16,293 nt of DNA from Chitinophagaceae bacterium (lineage in GTDB: Bacteria > Bacteroidota > Bacteroidia > Chitinophagales > Chitinophagaceae), in the NCBI GenBank assembly GCA_025924755.1, contig JAICHT010000042.1:1-16293 (forward strand), read 5' to 3'. The notes beneath the pieces were generated by a model. That model had not been told where the DNA came from and made no database searches. It worked only from the letters and a program-made list of their open reading frames with translations. Numbering within the stretch: position 1 is the stretch's first letter; each line of letters opens with the position of its first letter. Shown here one piece after another: positions 1 through 6,999 of this stretch. A program made the translations under genes and the position numbers.

Positions 1-503
1 GGCGAGGTATTTACCAGCTTGGCATTAAAGTAAACTTCCTGCTGAATTTTTTCTTTTAAAATATTAATATAGGCGTTGGTAGAAGAGGTAATCTCGCCTA
101 AGTTGAAGGCGTCTATTTCTCCTGCCAGTTCCATTGCCCTGTGAACGTCTGTAGTAAATTCGGGAATAAACTTTTTAAATGCTTTGCTGCGGATGTTCAC
201 AATCAGCGTAAGGTCTTCTGCTACAATTTCAAATTTTCCTACCAATTCTAACTGATCTCGCAACCACCGCACTATGGAGTTTTCAATCTGTTGCTTTGCA
301 TTATTTTCTGCGAGGTAAGTAAAATATTCGGCAGTAGTTATTTTAGAACGCTCCACCAGTTCTTCATCGCTCCATTGACTCAAATACTTGAGCAAGGGCA
401 AATTCATTTTCCTGGAAAGCCGTAGTGTTTCTTCTATATAAGCTACCAGGTGGTTGTCGCGTACAAATTTTGCAAAATCCGGAAGGATTTTGAACTTATA
501 CAT
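1..503 (-). CDS. N-terminal part of a probable PAS-domain sensor kinase (partial, cut by window edge)
   Basis: An uninterrupted reading frame enters from the left edge and begins at the ATG complementary to 501-503, giving about 167 residues that start MYKFKILPDFAKFVRDNHL. A GAAGGA stretch lies about 9 nt before this ATG. The frame is open further back to a stop at about 540, so a GTG at 528-530 is the only other visible start. The visible part is mainly helical and charged, without a signal peptide or membrane segment. It resembles the N-terminal helical region of Bacteroidota sensor kinases. The last residues read NAKLVNTS followed by a proline codon start, a typical lead-in to a PAS domain (NTSP). 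The PAS, histidine-kinase and ATPase domains themselves would lie outside the window, so the kinase assignment is inference from this junction. It is transcribed away from the ZIP transporter gene. Confidence 0.6.
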   Translation of the reverse strand, partial: MYKFKILPDFAKFVRDNHLVAYIEETLRLSRKMNLPLLKYLSQWSDEELVERSKITTAEYFTYLAENNAKQQIENSIVRWLRDQLELVGKFEIVAEDLTLIVNIRSKAFKKFIPEFTTDVHRAMELAGEIDAFNLGEITSSTNAYINILKEKIQQEVYFNAKLVNTS

Positions 504-787
504 TCCCGCATATCCTTCAAATGCCTGCACTTTTGGATTTTAATTTTTAATTTCTGATTTATAATATTCAGCGAAATAGCCCGCTCATCGCCAGCCTGTG
601 CAATATTAATTACATTTTTTGTACATAAAAGCAAACCTCTTATACAAACTCTTGTTTTCTAAACACAGCTTTTTTAAATCAAACATTATCGGGCATCCAA
701 TTTAATAGTAGCGTTACGAGGTATATACCATTGTGGATTTTTTCAACGGTATATATATTGTATGAAATACTGCAAATTTTATTCATT
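504..787. other. Divergent intergenic region between the sensor-kinase gene and the ZIP gene
   Basis: This 284-bp stretch separates two divergently transcribed genes. It is AT-rich and should hold both promoters, but I found no clear TAnnTTTG -7 box on either strand. It contains a perfect 10-bp palindrome GGTATATACC at 720-729 and a second GGTATATA at 749-756. Short frames read through it on both strands but start at TTG codons and show no protein-like composition. No RNA gene is apparent. Confidence 0.5.
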
Positions 788-1555
788 ATGATTCTTCTTG
801 CTTTTCCATTATGGGCTAAGGCTACTTTCTGGGGTTTTGTGGCAGGTTCGGCTTTGTTGGTAGGTGCCGGTATTGGTTACTGGACCAAAGTGCCTGCAAA
901 AGTGGTGGCGTTTATTATGGCTTTTGGTAGTGGTGTTTTGATATCGGCTTTAGCATTTGATTTAATGGACGAGGCTTTTAAAAAAGGAGGTTTCGACTCA
1001 ACGGCCATTGGTTTTGTTTGCGGCGCTGTAATTTATTCGGTTGCCAATTATTTTTTAAGTAAAAAAGGAGCAAAGCACCGAAAACGTTCCGGAACACAGC
1101 AGCCAAAGGAAGAAGAAAATGCAGGCAGCGGTTTAGCTATTGCAGTAGGCGCTTTGCTGGATGGTATTCCCGAATCCATAGCTGTAGGCGTCAGCATGAT
1201 AGCAGGCGGTGCAGTAAGCACTGCAGCCGTTATTGCTATCTTTCTATCCAATATTCCCGAATCGTTATCCAGCACATCTGGCATGAAAAAGTCCGGAAGA
1301 TCTGCCAAATACATTTTTGGAGTATGGACGGGCATTACCTTAATTTCAACACTGGCCTCTTATTGTGGATATGCGGTTTTTAAAAATTTTTCTCCCGATA
1401 TAATAGCTGCTACAATAGCAGTGGCCGCCGGTGCCATACTAGCTATGTTAAGCGATACCATGATGCCCGAAGCGTTTGAAGAAGGCCATAACTTTATTGG
1501 TCTTATTACCGTACTGGGATTTTTAGCAGCGTTTGTATTAACGAAGATTAGTTGA
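788..1555 (+). CDS. ZIP-family metal transporter
   Basis: A 255-residue integral membrane protein of the ZIP (zinc/iron permease-like) family, expected to carry divalent metal ions such as Zn2+, Fe2+ or Mn2+ across the inner membrane. Eight or so hydrophobic segments are visible, with a Lys/Glu-rich cytoplasmic loop at about residues 92-112 in the place of the usual variable loop. The two metal-site helices carry the ZIP signature in divergent form: DGIPES at 125-130 and SNIPES at 154-159, instead of HNxPEG. The Pro-Glu core is kept but the usual His is replaced by Asp or Ser. The chosen start is ATG 788. An in-frame TTG at 731 would add 19 hydrophobic residues before the usual family N-terminus and is less likely. 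The substrate cannot be read from the sequence. Confidence 0.85.
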   Translation: MILLAFPLWAKATFWGFVAGSALLVGAGIGYWTKVPAKVVAFIMAFGSGVLISALAFDLMDEAFKKGGFDSTAIGFVCGAVIYSVANYFLSKKGAKHRKRSGTQQPKEEENAGSGLAIAVGALLDGIPESIAVGVSMIAGGAVSTAAVIAIFLSNIPESLSSTSGMKKSGRSAKYIFGVWTGITLISTLASYCGYAVFKNFSPDIIAATIAVAAGAILAMLSDTMMPEAFEEGHNFIGLITVLGFLAAFVLTKIS

Positions 1556-1694
1556 TGCAGCACCAATTTCCACATTAAATAATAGGCTTCATAAATTTCA
1601 TACTGGTATCCGCACTATATTTTTTTAAACATTAAGATTATACATCTGCTTAATATGCTATAATTTCATTGATCCATACCAAATAATCTATTTT

Positions 1695-2813
1695 ATGCGC
1701 ATACGCCTTTCCGTTTTTTTTATATTGATTTCTTTTTACAGCTTTTCTCAAAGCTATTATATGTTCGTAGGTACCTATACTACCGGCGACAGCAAAGGTA
1801 TTTACGTATACCGTTTTGATGCTGCAACAGGTAAGGCAGAGGCGGTAAGCAATACCGAAGGCAACGTGGTAAATCCTTCTTATTTAACCGTGTCGCCGCA
1901 AGGCAATTTCGTATATGCAGTGAATGAAACCAATGGCGAGCATCCAGGGCAGGTAAGTGCCTTTTCATTTAACCGCTCTACCGGAAAACTATCGTTTATT
2001 AATCAGCAGCCAAGCGGAGGTGATGATCCGTGCTATATCTCTGAAAGTAAAAATGGAAAATGGGTTTTTGTAGCTAATTATTCAAGCGGTTCGCTGGCGG
2101 CACTACCTGTAGCTAAGAATGGCTCATTGGAACCGTATGCGCAGTTGTTCCAGGATTCCGGAAGCAGTATTGTGAAAGACCGTCAGGAAAAAGCGCATGT
2201 ACATTCCGCAGTATTGTCGCCCGATCAACATTACTTGTTTAGCGCCGATTTAGGTACAGACAAAGAAATGGTGTATCAATTAAATAGCGAAGCTGAAAAA
2301 CCCCTCAAAAGAGCAACTCCATCTTTTGTAGCTACCACTGCCGGCACAGGCCCAAGGCATTTTACTTTTCATCCAAATAAAAAATATGCATACCTGATAG
2401 AAGAACTGGGTGGCAATGTAGTGGCATATGCCTATCATAATGGGAAGCTCACTTTTTTACAAAGCATTGATGCACATCCTGCCAGTTACAAAGGAGCGCT
2501 GGGCAGTGCAGATATTCACATATCTCCTGATGGAAAATTTTTATACGCTTCTAACCGCGGCGATGAAAATACCATTACCATTTTTGCTATCAACCAAAAA
2601 ACAGGTAAGTTGACGTTAAAGGGATACCAGGCCAGTGGTGGCACCATGCCCAGGAATTTTATTATTGATCCATCTGGTAAATACCTGTTGGTTGCACACC
2701 AGCAAAGCGGTAATATCGTGGTGTTTAAAAGAAGCAGCCAGACAGGAATGCTAAGACCAACGGGTTATGAAATTAAAGTACCCAACCCGGTTTGTATACA
2801 GATGTTAAAATAA
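1695..2813 (+). CDS. Exported lactonase-family seven-bladed beta-propeller (6-phosphogluconolactonase-like)
   Basis: A 372-residue protein with an N-terminal signal peptide (hydrophobic residues 5-17, likely cleavage after about SQS at 18-20), followed by the lactonase/YbhE beta-propeller fold. The mature protein opens with MFVGTYTTGDSKGIYVYRF, the typical first blade. Repeating blade motifs of the type SPDG/NPSGKYLYVAN recur through the length, for example SPQGNFVYAVNE at about 67-78 and DPSGKYLLVAHQ near the C-terminus. The region GTGPRHFTFHPNKKYAY is also characteristic. Family members such as E. coli Pgl hydrolyse 6-phosphogluconolactone in the cytosol, but the signal peptide here predicts a periplasmic or extracellular location. 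The substrate may therefore be another sugar lactone. It stands alone between the ZIP and MFS genes, with 139 bp upstream and 89 bp downstream. Confidence 0.85.
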   Translation: MRIRLSVFFILISFYSFSQSYYMFVGTYTTGDSKGIYVYRFDAATGKAEAVSNTEGNVVNPSYLTVSPQGNFVYAVNETNGEHPGQVSAFSFNRSTGKLSFINQQPSGGDDPCYISESKNGKWVFVANYSSGSLAALPVAKNGSLEPYAQLFQDSGSSIVKDRQEKAHVHSAVLSPDQHYLFSADLGTDKEMVYQLNSEAEKPLKRATPSFVATTAGTGPRHFTFHPNKKYAYLIEELGGNVVAYAYHNGKLTFLQSIDAHPASYKGALGSADIHISPDGKFLYASNRGDENTITIFAINQKTGKLTLKGYQASGGTMPRNFIIDPSGKYLLVAHQQSGNIVVFKRSSQTGMLRPTGYEIKVPNPVCIQMLK

Positions 2814-2818
2814 ATTTG
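2791..2818 (+). promoter_or_regulatory. Possible promoter for the MFS gene
   Basis: TTTG at 2791-2794 and TAAATTTG at 2811-2818 fit the Bacteroidota -33/-7 pattern (TTG and TAnnTTTG), although the 16-bp spacer is slightly short. The -7 box starts at the stop codon of the lactonase gene. Transcription would begin near 2825 and leave a leader of roughly 75-80 nt before the ATG at 2903. Confidence 0.3.
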
Positions 2819-2902
2819 CAGATTACGGATCTTCGATTTTGAAGCCACTATTAGCAAACGTTATACTAATTAAGCTAACGCTGAAGTTCCTTATACCACT
2901 TT

Positions 2903-4132
2903 ATGCCATCCACCCGCAAAGCTGCTATCAGCTTCATTTTTATAACCCTTTTGATTGATGTAACCGGTTTGGGCATAATCATCCCGGTACTGCCTAAACT
3001 GATAGAGCAATTGATACATGGGGGCATTAGCGCTGCTTCGCAATGGGGCGGCTGGCTGACCTTTGCATATGCTATTATGCAATTTTTATTTGCACCGGTA
3101 TTGGGTAATTTAAGTGATAAATATGGCCGTCGCCCGATATTGTTATTTTCCTTATTAGGGTTTGGTGTAGATTATTTGTTTTTGGCTTTTGCACCTACTA
3201 TTGGCTGGCTTTTTTTGGGGCGTGCTATTGCCGGTATAACAGGCGCCAGTTTTACAACAGCATCGGCCTATATTGCCGATATCAGCAATGATGAAAACCG
3301 GGCACAGAATTTTGGAATGATCGGAGCTGCTTTTGGTATCGGGTTTATTATAGGGCCTGTAGTAGGTGGCGTGTTAGGTACTTATGGCGCAAGGGTTCCT
3401 TTTTTAGTAGCTGCAGGCTTAAGTTTATTAAATGCACTATACGGTTATTTTGTATTACCCGAATCGCTTTCCAAAGAACACAGGCGGCCGTTTGAATGGC
3501 GGAGAGCCAATCCGTTAGGGTCCGTGGTTCAGATAAAAAAATATCCTTCCGTGGCAGGTTTGGTAGGTTCGCTGGTATTAGTATATATAGCAGGCCAGGC
3601 GGTACAAAGCACCTGGACGTTTTTTAATATTGCCAAATTTGGCTGGAGTGAAAAACTAATCGGTTATTCATTAGGCGGAGTAGGATTATTAACAGCTATT
3701 GTACAGGGCGGGTTGATACGGTATATCAATCCGAAACTGGGTAATGAAAAGAGCGTATATGTAGGGTTAGGATTGTATACGTTGGGGCTTTTGCTATTTG
3801 CGTTTGCTTCCAAATCGTGGATGATGTTTGCTTTTTTGATTCCATATTGTTTAGGCGGCATTGCCGGCCCGGCTTTGCAATCCATTATATCGGCACAGGT
3901 ACCCCGCAATGAACAGGGCGAACTGCAAGGCGCCTTAACCAGTATGATCAGCGCTACCTCTATAATTGGCCCACCCATTATGACTAATTTATTTGCTTTC
4001 TTCACAAGACCTTCCGCATCGGTAAAATTTGCAGGCGCTCCTTTTTTATTAGGCTCTGTGCTGATGTTGGGAAGTACTATTATAGCCTATTATGTGTTGC
4101 GGCGGCAAAAAGTACAAGTACAGCCTTTGTAG
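2903..4132 (+). CDS. TetA-like MFS transporter (TCR/Tet family)
   Basis: A 409-residue, 12-helix major facilitator of the drug:H+ antiporter family 1 type, located in the inner membrane. Helix 1 reads [16 protein letters not shown], with Asp19 where TetA has a functional Asp. The loop between helices 2 and 3 holds motif A ([13 protein letters not shown], 68-80). Helix 3 keeps the TetA-like Asp (GFGVDY, Asp90). Motif C of antiporters appears as [12 protein letters not shown] at 145-156. The length is standard and no break is seen. These residues support proton-coupled efflux of a small molecule. Related chromosomal proteins in Bacteroidota are often labelled tetracycline efflux, but the sequence does not prove tetracycline as the substrate, and no TetR-type repressor gene is adjacent. 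ATG 2903 is the first Met and directly precedes helix 1. Confidence 0.85.
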   Translation: MPSTRKAAISFIFITLLIDVTGLGIIIPVLPKLIEQLIHGGISAASQWGGWLTFAYAIMQFLFAPVLGNLSDKYGRRPILLFSLLGFGVDYLFLAFAPTIGWLFLGRAIAGITGASFTTASAYIADISNDENRAQNFGMIGAAFGIGFIIGPVVGGVLGTYGARVPFLVAAGLSLLNALYGYFVLPESLSKEHRRPFEWRRANPLGSVVQIKKYPSVAGLVGSLVLVYIAGQAVQSTWTFFNIAKFGWSEKLIGYSLGGVGLLTAIVQGGLIRYINPKLGNEKSVYVGLGLYTLGLLLFAFASKSWMMFAFLIPYCLGGIAGPALQSIISAQVPRNEQGELQGALTSMISATSIIGPPIMTNLFAFFTRPSASVKFAGAPFLLGSVLMLGSTIIAYYVLRRQKVQVQPL

Positions 4133-4277
4133 TATGTATCCCATATTCGAAATTAACCTTCCATGATTTTTAATATTCAACCCGAAATCTTGGCCTGACT
4201 TTTTGTATAATGTACAACATTAAAAAAAGCAAAATTGAAATTATTACTTTCGTGCAATAAAATTTTAAAGTAACAAT

Positions 4278-5180
4278 ATGAAACCTACACTTGTAATTAT
4301 GGCTGCAGGCATGGCATCGCGATACGGAAGTATGAAGCAGATCCAGCAGTTTGGCCCAAGCGGTGAAACTATAATGGATTATTCTATTTTCGATGCGATA
4401 AAGGCAGGCTTTGGTAAAGTGGTTTTTATTATACGTCGCGATTTTGCAGATGATTTTAAAAATATTTTTGAGCCGAAGCTGAAAGGTAAAATATTAACGG
4501 ATTATGTATTTCAGGAGATGAGCGCCTATATTGGTAACCATGCGGTGCCCACCGACAGAACAAAGCCCTGGGGAACGTCTCATGCCATTTTATGTGCAAA
4601 AGACGCGGTTAACGAGCCATTTGCTGTAATCAATGCGGATGATTTTTATGGCAGCGATGCTTTTCAAAAAGCAAATAATTTTTTGCGGAACGTATGTAAG
4701 GACGATGAATATGGCTTGATTGGTTACGAACTGGCGAAAACACTGTCTGCTCACGGAACGGTGAGCAGGGGCGTATGCGAAGTGGATGAACAAAATAATT
4801 TAGTTGCCATTAACGAACGGTTGAAAATTTACAGGGAGAATGGAAGTATGGTAGACGAACAGCCGGACGGCACTAAAATACCTATACCGGAAGACGCCAA
4901 AGCTTCCATGAATTTTTGGTGTTTTAACCCTTCTTTGTTAAGTTACCTTGAAACGGAATTTCAACTGTTTTTAAATGAAAATATAAATAGTCCGAAAGCG
5001 GAGTTTTTAATTCCGGTAACGGCCGATCATTTTATAAAAGAAGGGAAGGGTGTTATTAAAGTCATTCCGACTTCAGCTCATTGGTTTGGAGTAACCTATA
5101 AAGAAGATGCTCCTGTAGTAAAAGAAAACCTTCATCAACTGGTGAGTGAAGGTTTGTATCCTAATAGTTTATGGAGCTAA
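4278..5180 (+). CDS. Sugar-phosphate nucleotidyltransferase-like protein
   Basis: A 300-residue cytosolic protein with the nucleotidyltransferase (GT-A-like Rossmann) fold used by NDP-sugar pyrophosphorylases. The N-terminus LVIMAAGMASRYGSMKQ (5-21) corresponds to the family's nucleotide-binding loop GGxGTRLxPxT..K, in a divergent form that keeps Arg15 and Lys20. GTSHAIL at 99-105 and the metal-binding NADDFYG at 119-125 are typical of active members, and GVTYKED (271-277) resembles the C-terminal substrate-side motif. It probably joins a sugar phosphate to an NTP, but neither sugar nor nucleotide can be assigned. It is transcribed alone, with a 145-bp upstream region containing a TTACTTTC possible -7 box at 4244-4251 and inverted repeats near 4203-4223. 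It converges on the protease gene, with only 3 bp between the stop codons. Confidence 0.8.
   Translation: MKPTLVIMAAGMASRYGSMKQIQQFGPSGETIMDYSIFDAIKAGFGKVVFIIRRDFADDFKNIFEPKLKGKILTDYVFQEMSAYIGNHAVPTDRTKPWGTSHAILCAKDAVNEPFAVINADDFYGSDAFQKANNFLRNVCKDDEYGLIGYELAKTLSAHGTVSRGVCEVDEQNNLVAINERLKIYRENGSMVDEQPDGTKIPIPEDAKASMNFWCFNPSLLSYLETEFQLFLNENINSPKAEFLIPVTADHFIKEGKGVIKVIPTSAHWFGVTYKEDAPVVKENLHQLVSEGLYPNSLWS
5126..5155 (-). terminator. Rho-independent terminator for the sigma-factor/protease operon, inside the neighbouring CDS
   Basis: AAACCTTCA at 5126-5134 and TGAAGGTTT at 5147-5155 form a perfect 9-bp stem with a 12-nt loop. Read on the - strand, it lies about 30 nt past the protease stop codon and is followed by a T-rich tract (TTTTCTTTT) running to about 5120. 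That fits an intrinsic terminator for the leftward operon. It lies antisense to the last 25 or so codons of the nucleotidyltransferase gene. Confidence 0.6.
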
Positions 5181-5183
5181 GGT

Positions 5184-6287
5184 TTAGCTGCCTTTTACCA
5201 TATACACATAATCAGCAATCTTTTTTACCTGTTGCATCCTATCTAGTCCTTTTAAAGTAGATGCAGCAGGTATTTTTATGTTCAGGTAAGTAGAGTCTTT
5301 TTGCAGGGCATCTAAAGCATGATAAATGTATTTGGATTGTGTGGCAAAAACCACACCTTCGGCACTGGTTTGCTTGGCGCTTAATACACCAATCACTTCG
5401 CCGTTGCGGTTGAGCACCGGGCCACCGCTGTTGCCGGGGTTGGCAGCTATGGCTATCTGGCAGGTGAGCGTATCGCCATTGTATCCTGTTTTTGCTGCTA
5501 AATAACCTTCGCCATATACTACGTCGTTACGCGGAAAACCTAACGTATATACCGATTCTGCAATATCAGCACTGCTGCGCTTTATGCTATAAGGAATAGA
5601 AGCCGGCATTTTAAAATCTTCATCGTCAATCTTTAATATAGCCAGGTCACGTTCTTCATCCATAAATACTACTCTGGCATGCATATCCTGCCCATTGGTT
5701 TTTTGCACCACTATATTATTGGCGCCTTCAATAATATGTGCATTGGTAACCAGGTAACCTTTTGTATCAATTAAAAACCCGGTACCGCCGGTTTTATAAG
5801 CAACAGGCGGCGCTACCATCTTATTTTTTACATTATTAATTTCTTTATCCTGCTGCCTGTTGTGGTTTTTCAAAACATTTATTTCGCGGCTCAGTTCTTT
5901 TATTTCCTTAACAGGTTTGGATGGAGATACTGACCATACCAGGGCGCTAAACGCCAATGCGGTAATACCGGCTATGGACGCGGCTATGGCTGTGGTTCTT
6001 TTATAACGGTTAAATAAATAAACCACCTTGGCTTTTCCTGATAATTTGGGTGATTGTATTAAGCCTTTTTGTGCAAGATCAATATGCACATTATTTAAAA
6101 CCCTTTTTAACTTCTTGTTTTTGTCCAGGCTGTCCAGTTGATGAATCAGCAGGGTATGTTCCACTACCATCTGGTCTACATCCGGATTGGTTTTTCGAAG
6201 TTGCTCAAAATTCACCCGTTCATCCGGCGTCATCTCACCGCTGATGTAGCGTTCAATGGTATCTAAAAGTTGAAACTCTGGGTTCAT
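5184..6287 (-). CDS. Membrane-anchored trypsin-like serine protease with anti-sigma-like N-terminus
   Basis: A 367-residue single-pass membrane protein. Residues 1-75 are cytoplasmic and resemble the N-terminal helical domain of Bacteroidota anti-sigma factors (IERYISGEMTPDERVNFEQL, then an NPDVDQ segment). A transmembrane helix spans about 98-120, followed by a charged, probably coiled-coil stretch (125-156). From about 165 to 330 runs a trypsin-like (HtrA/Deg-type) protease domain with a complete triad: His184 in TNAHII, Asp214 in ERDLAILK and Ser287 in NPGNSGGPV. There is no PDZ domain. The protease should face the periplasm. The start codon lies 1 nt after the stop of the sigma-factor gene (TAA-A-ATG), so the two are probably translationally coupled. 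I infer that the N-terminus holds the sigma factor at the membrane and the protease senses or relays envelope stress. Confidence is high for the protease and lower for sigma binding. Confidence 0.8.
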   Translation of the reverse strand: MNPEFQLLDTIERYISGEMTPDERVNFEQLRKTNPDVDQMVVEHTLLIHQLDSLDKNKKLKRVLNNVHIDLAQKGLIQSPKLSGKAKVVYLFNRYKRTTAIAASIAGITALAFSALVWSVSPSKPVKEIKELSREINVLKNHNRQQDKEINNVKNKMVAPPVAYKTGGTGFLIDTKGYLVTNAHIIEGANNIVVQKTNGQDMHARVVFMDEERDLAILKIDDEDFKMPASIPYSIKRSSADIAESVYTLGFPRNDVVYGEGYLAAKTGYNGDTLTCQIAIAANPGNSGGPVLNRNGEVIGVLSAKQTSAEGVVFATQSKYIYHALDALQKDSTYLNIKIPAASTLKGLDRMQQVKKIADYVYMVKGS

Positions 6288-6288
6288 T

Positions 6289-6861
6289 TTACAAAGAGTC
6301 GTTTTTATATTGCGTAAAAAATAATTTCTTTAATCGTGTAAGACATTTGTACTTCTGTGTTTTGGCATTATCGGCATTAGTATAACCAAAATTGTAAGCA
6401 ATTTCCTGCATCGTTTTCTTTTGCATGTAAAAAGCTTCCAGCAGGCTTTTGCAGGGTTCGCCAATCTGTTGTATTGCCTGGTCCATTGTTTTAAACTCCA
6501 TATCCCGCTGCTCGTGCTCCTCTATATCATCCTCCACTACTATACTCAGGTCTTCATGATGATCGGAAAGCGGAAACCGGCTTTGTTGCTGGGCTAGTTT
6601 CTTTAACCACAATCTTCTGCTTACAGAATAAATGTAAGTTTTCAATTGACAGTTTAGTTCAAAACCTCCGGATTTAACTTTTTCGTACAATACCACTATT
6701 GCTTCCTGAAATATGTCTTTCGCATCATCCGTAGTACCGCTGTTATTTACTATCAGCGATTGAACCAGGTTATAATTTTCTTTATAAATGGTTTCTATAG
6801 CCTTGCTGTCACTTTTTGCTAAACCTTCCAATAAGAGTGTCTCTTGTGTCTCTGGTTTCAA
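6289..6861 (-). CDS. ECF-type RNA polymerase sigma factor (sigma-70 family)
   Basis: A 190-residue sigma factor with regions 2 and 4 only, which is typical of extracytoplasmic-function sigmas. Region 2 includes DDAKDIFQEAIVVLYEKV (45-62), then LKTYIYSVSRRLWLK (73-87), matching the core-binding and -10-recognition helices. An acidic linker (101-121) follows. Region 4 spans about 133-181 and has a helix-turn-helix, MQEIAYNFGYTNADNAKTQK, ending in KCLTRLKKLF. No ATG is available in frame. The best start is TTG at 6861, because an in-frame TAA lies eight codons upstream and the next Met is at residue 121. It is first in an operon with the membrane protease that likely controls it, and is transcribed divergently from the lipoprotein genes. 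Its target promoters cannot be told from one locus. Confidence 0.85.
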   Translation of the reverse strand: MKPETQETLLLEGLAKSDSKAIETIYKENYNLVQSLIVNNSGTTDDAKDIFQEAIVVLYEKVKSGGFELNCQLKTYIYSVSRRLWLKKLAQQQSRFPLSDHHEDLSIVVEDDIEEHEQRDMEFKTMDQAIQQIGEPCKSLLEAFYMQKKTMQEIAYNFGYTNADNAKTQKYKCLTRLKKLFFTQYKNDSL

Positions 6862-6895
6862 CTTGCCATTATTTAATACAGGTATTTAAAAATAG

Positions 6896-6944
6896 TAACC
6901 CGTATAACGGTTAAAAATTTTTTTTTCTTACAAAGGTTACCTTT
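6896..6944. promoter_or_regulatory. GGTTA/TAACC repeat cluster, possible operator
   Basis: In the 138-bp divergent region between the sigma operon and the lipoprotein genes lie TAACC (6896-6900), its inverted partner GGTTA (6909-6913), and a 13-bp inverted repeat AAAGGTTACCTTT (6932-6944) with a GGTTACC core. An A5T9 tract lies between them. Three copies of one short motif in a shared promoter region suggest a protein-binding site. The binder is unknown. Confidence 0.35.
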
Positions 6945-6999
6945 TTTGAAATAACGTATTAACTGTTGAAATTAATAATTCACAACAAAAACGAAGTAC

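Noticed and set aside
443..634. Short - strand frame near the left edge
   Set aside because: It starts at TTG and overlaps, out of frame, the longer frame 1-503, which has protein-like composition and an ATG start.
731..787. N-terminal extension of the ZIP transporter from TTG 731
   Set aside because: It adds residues before the usual family N-terminus and overlaps the likely regulatory region; ATG 788 fits better.
3664..4005. 113-residue antisense frame inside the MFS gene
   Set aside because: It is a shadow of a highly biased membrane-protein reading frame, with no start-site signal or recognisable domain.
2903..4132. Firm call of tetracycline resistance gene
   Set aside because: The family signature is clear, but the substrate is not shown by sequence and the usual TetR partner is absent.
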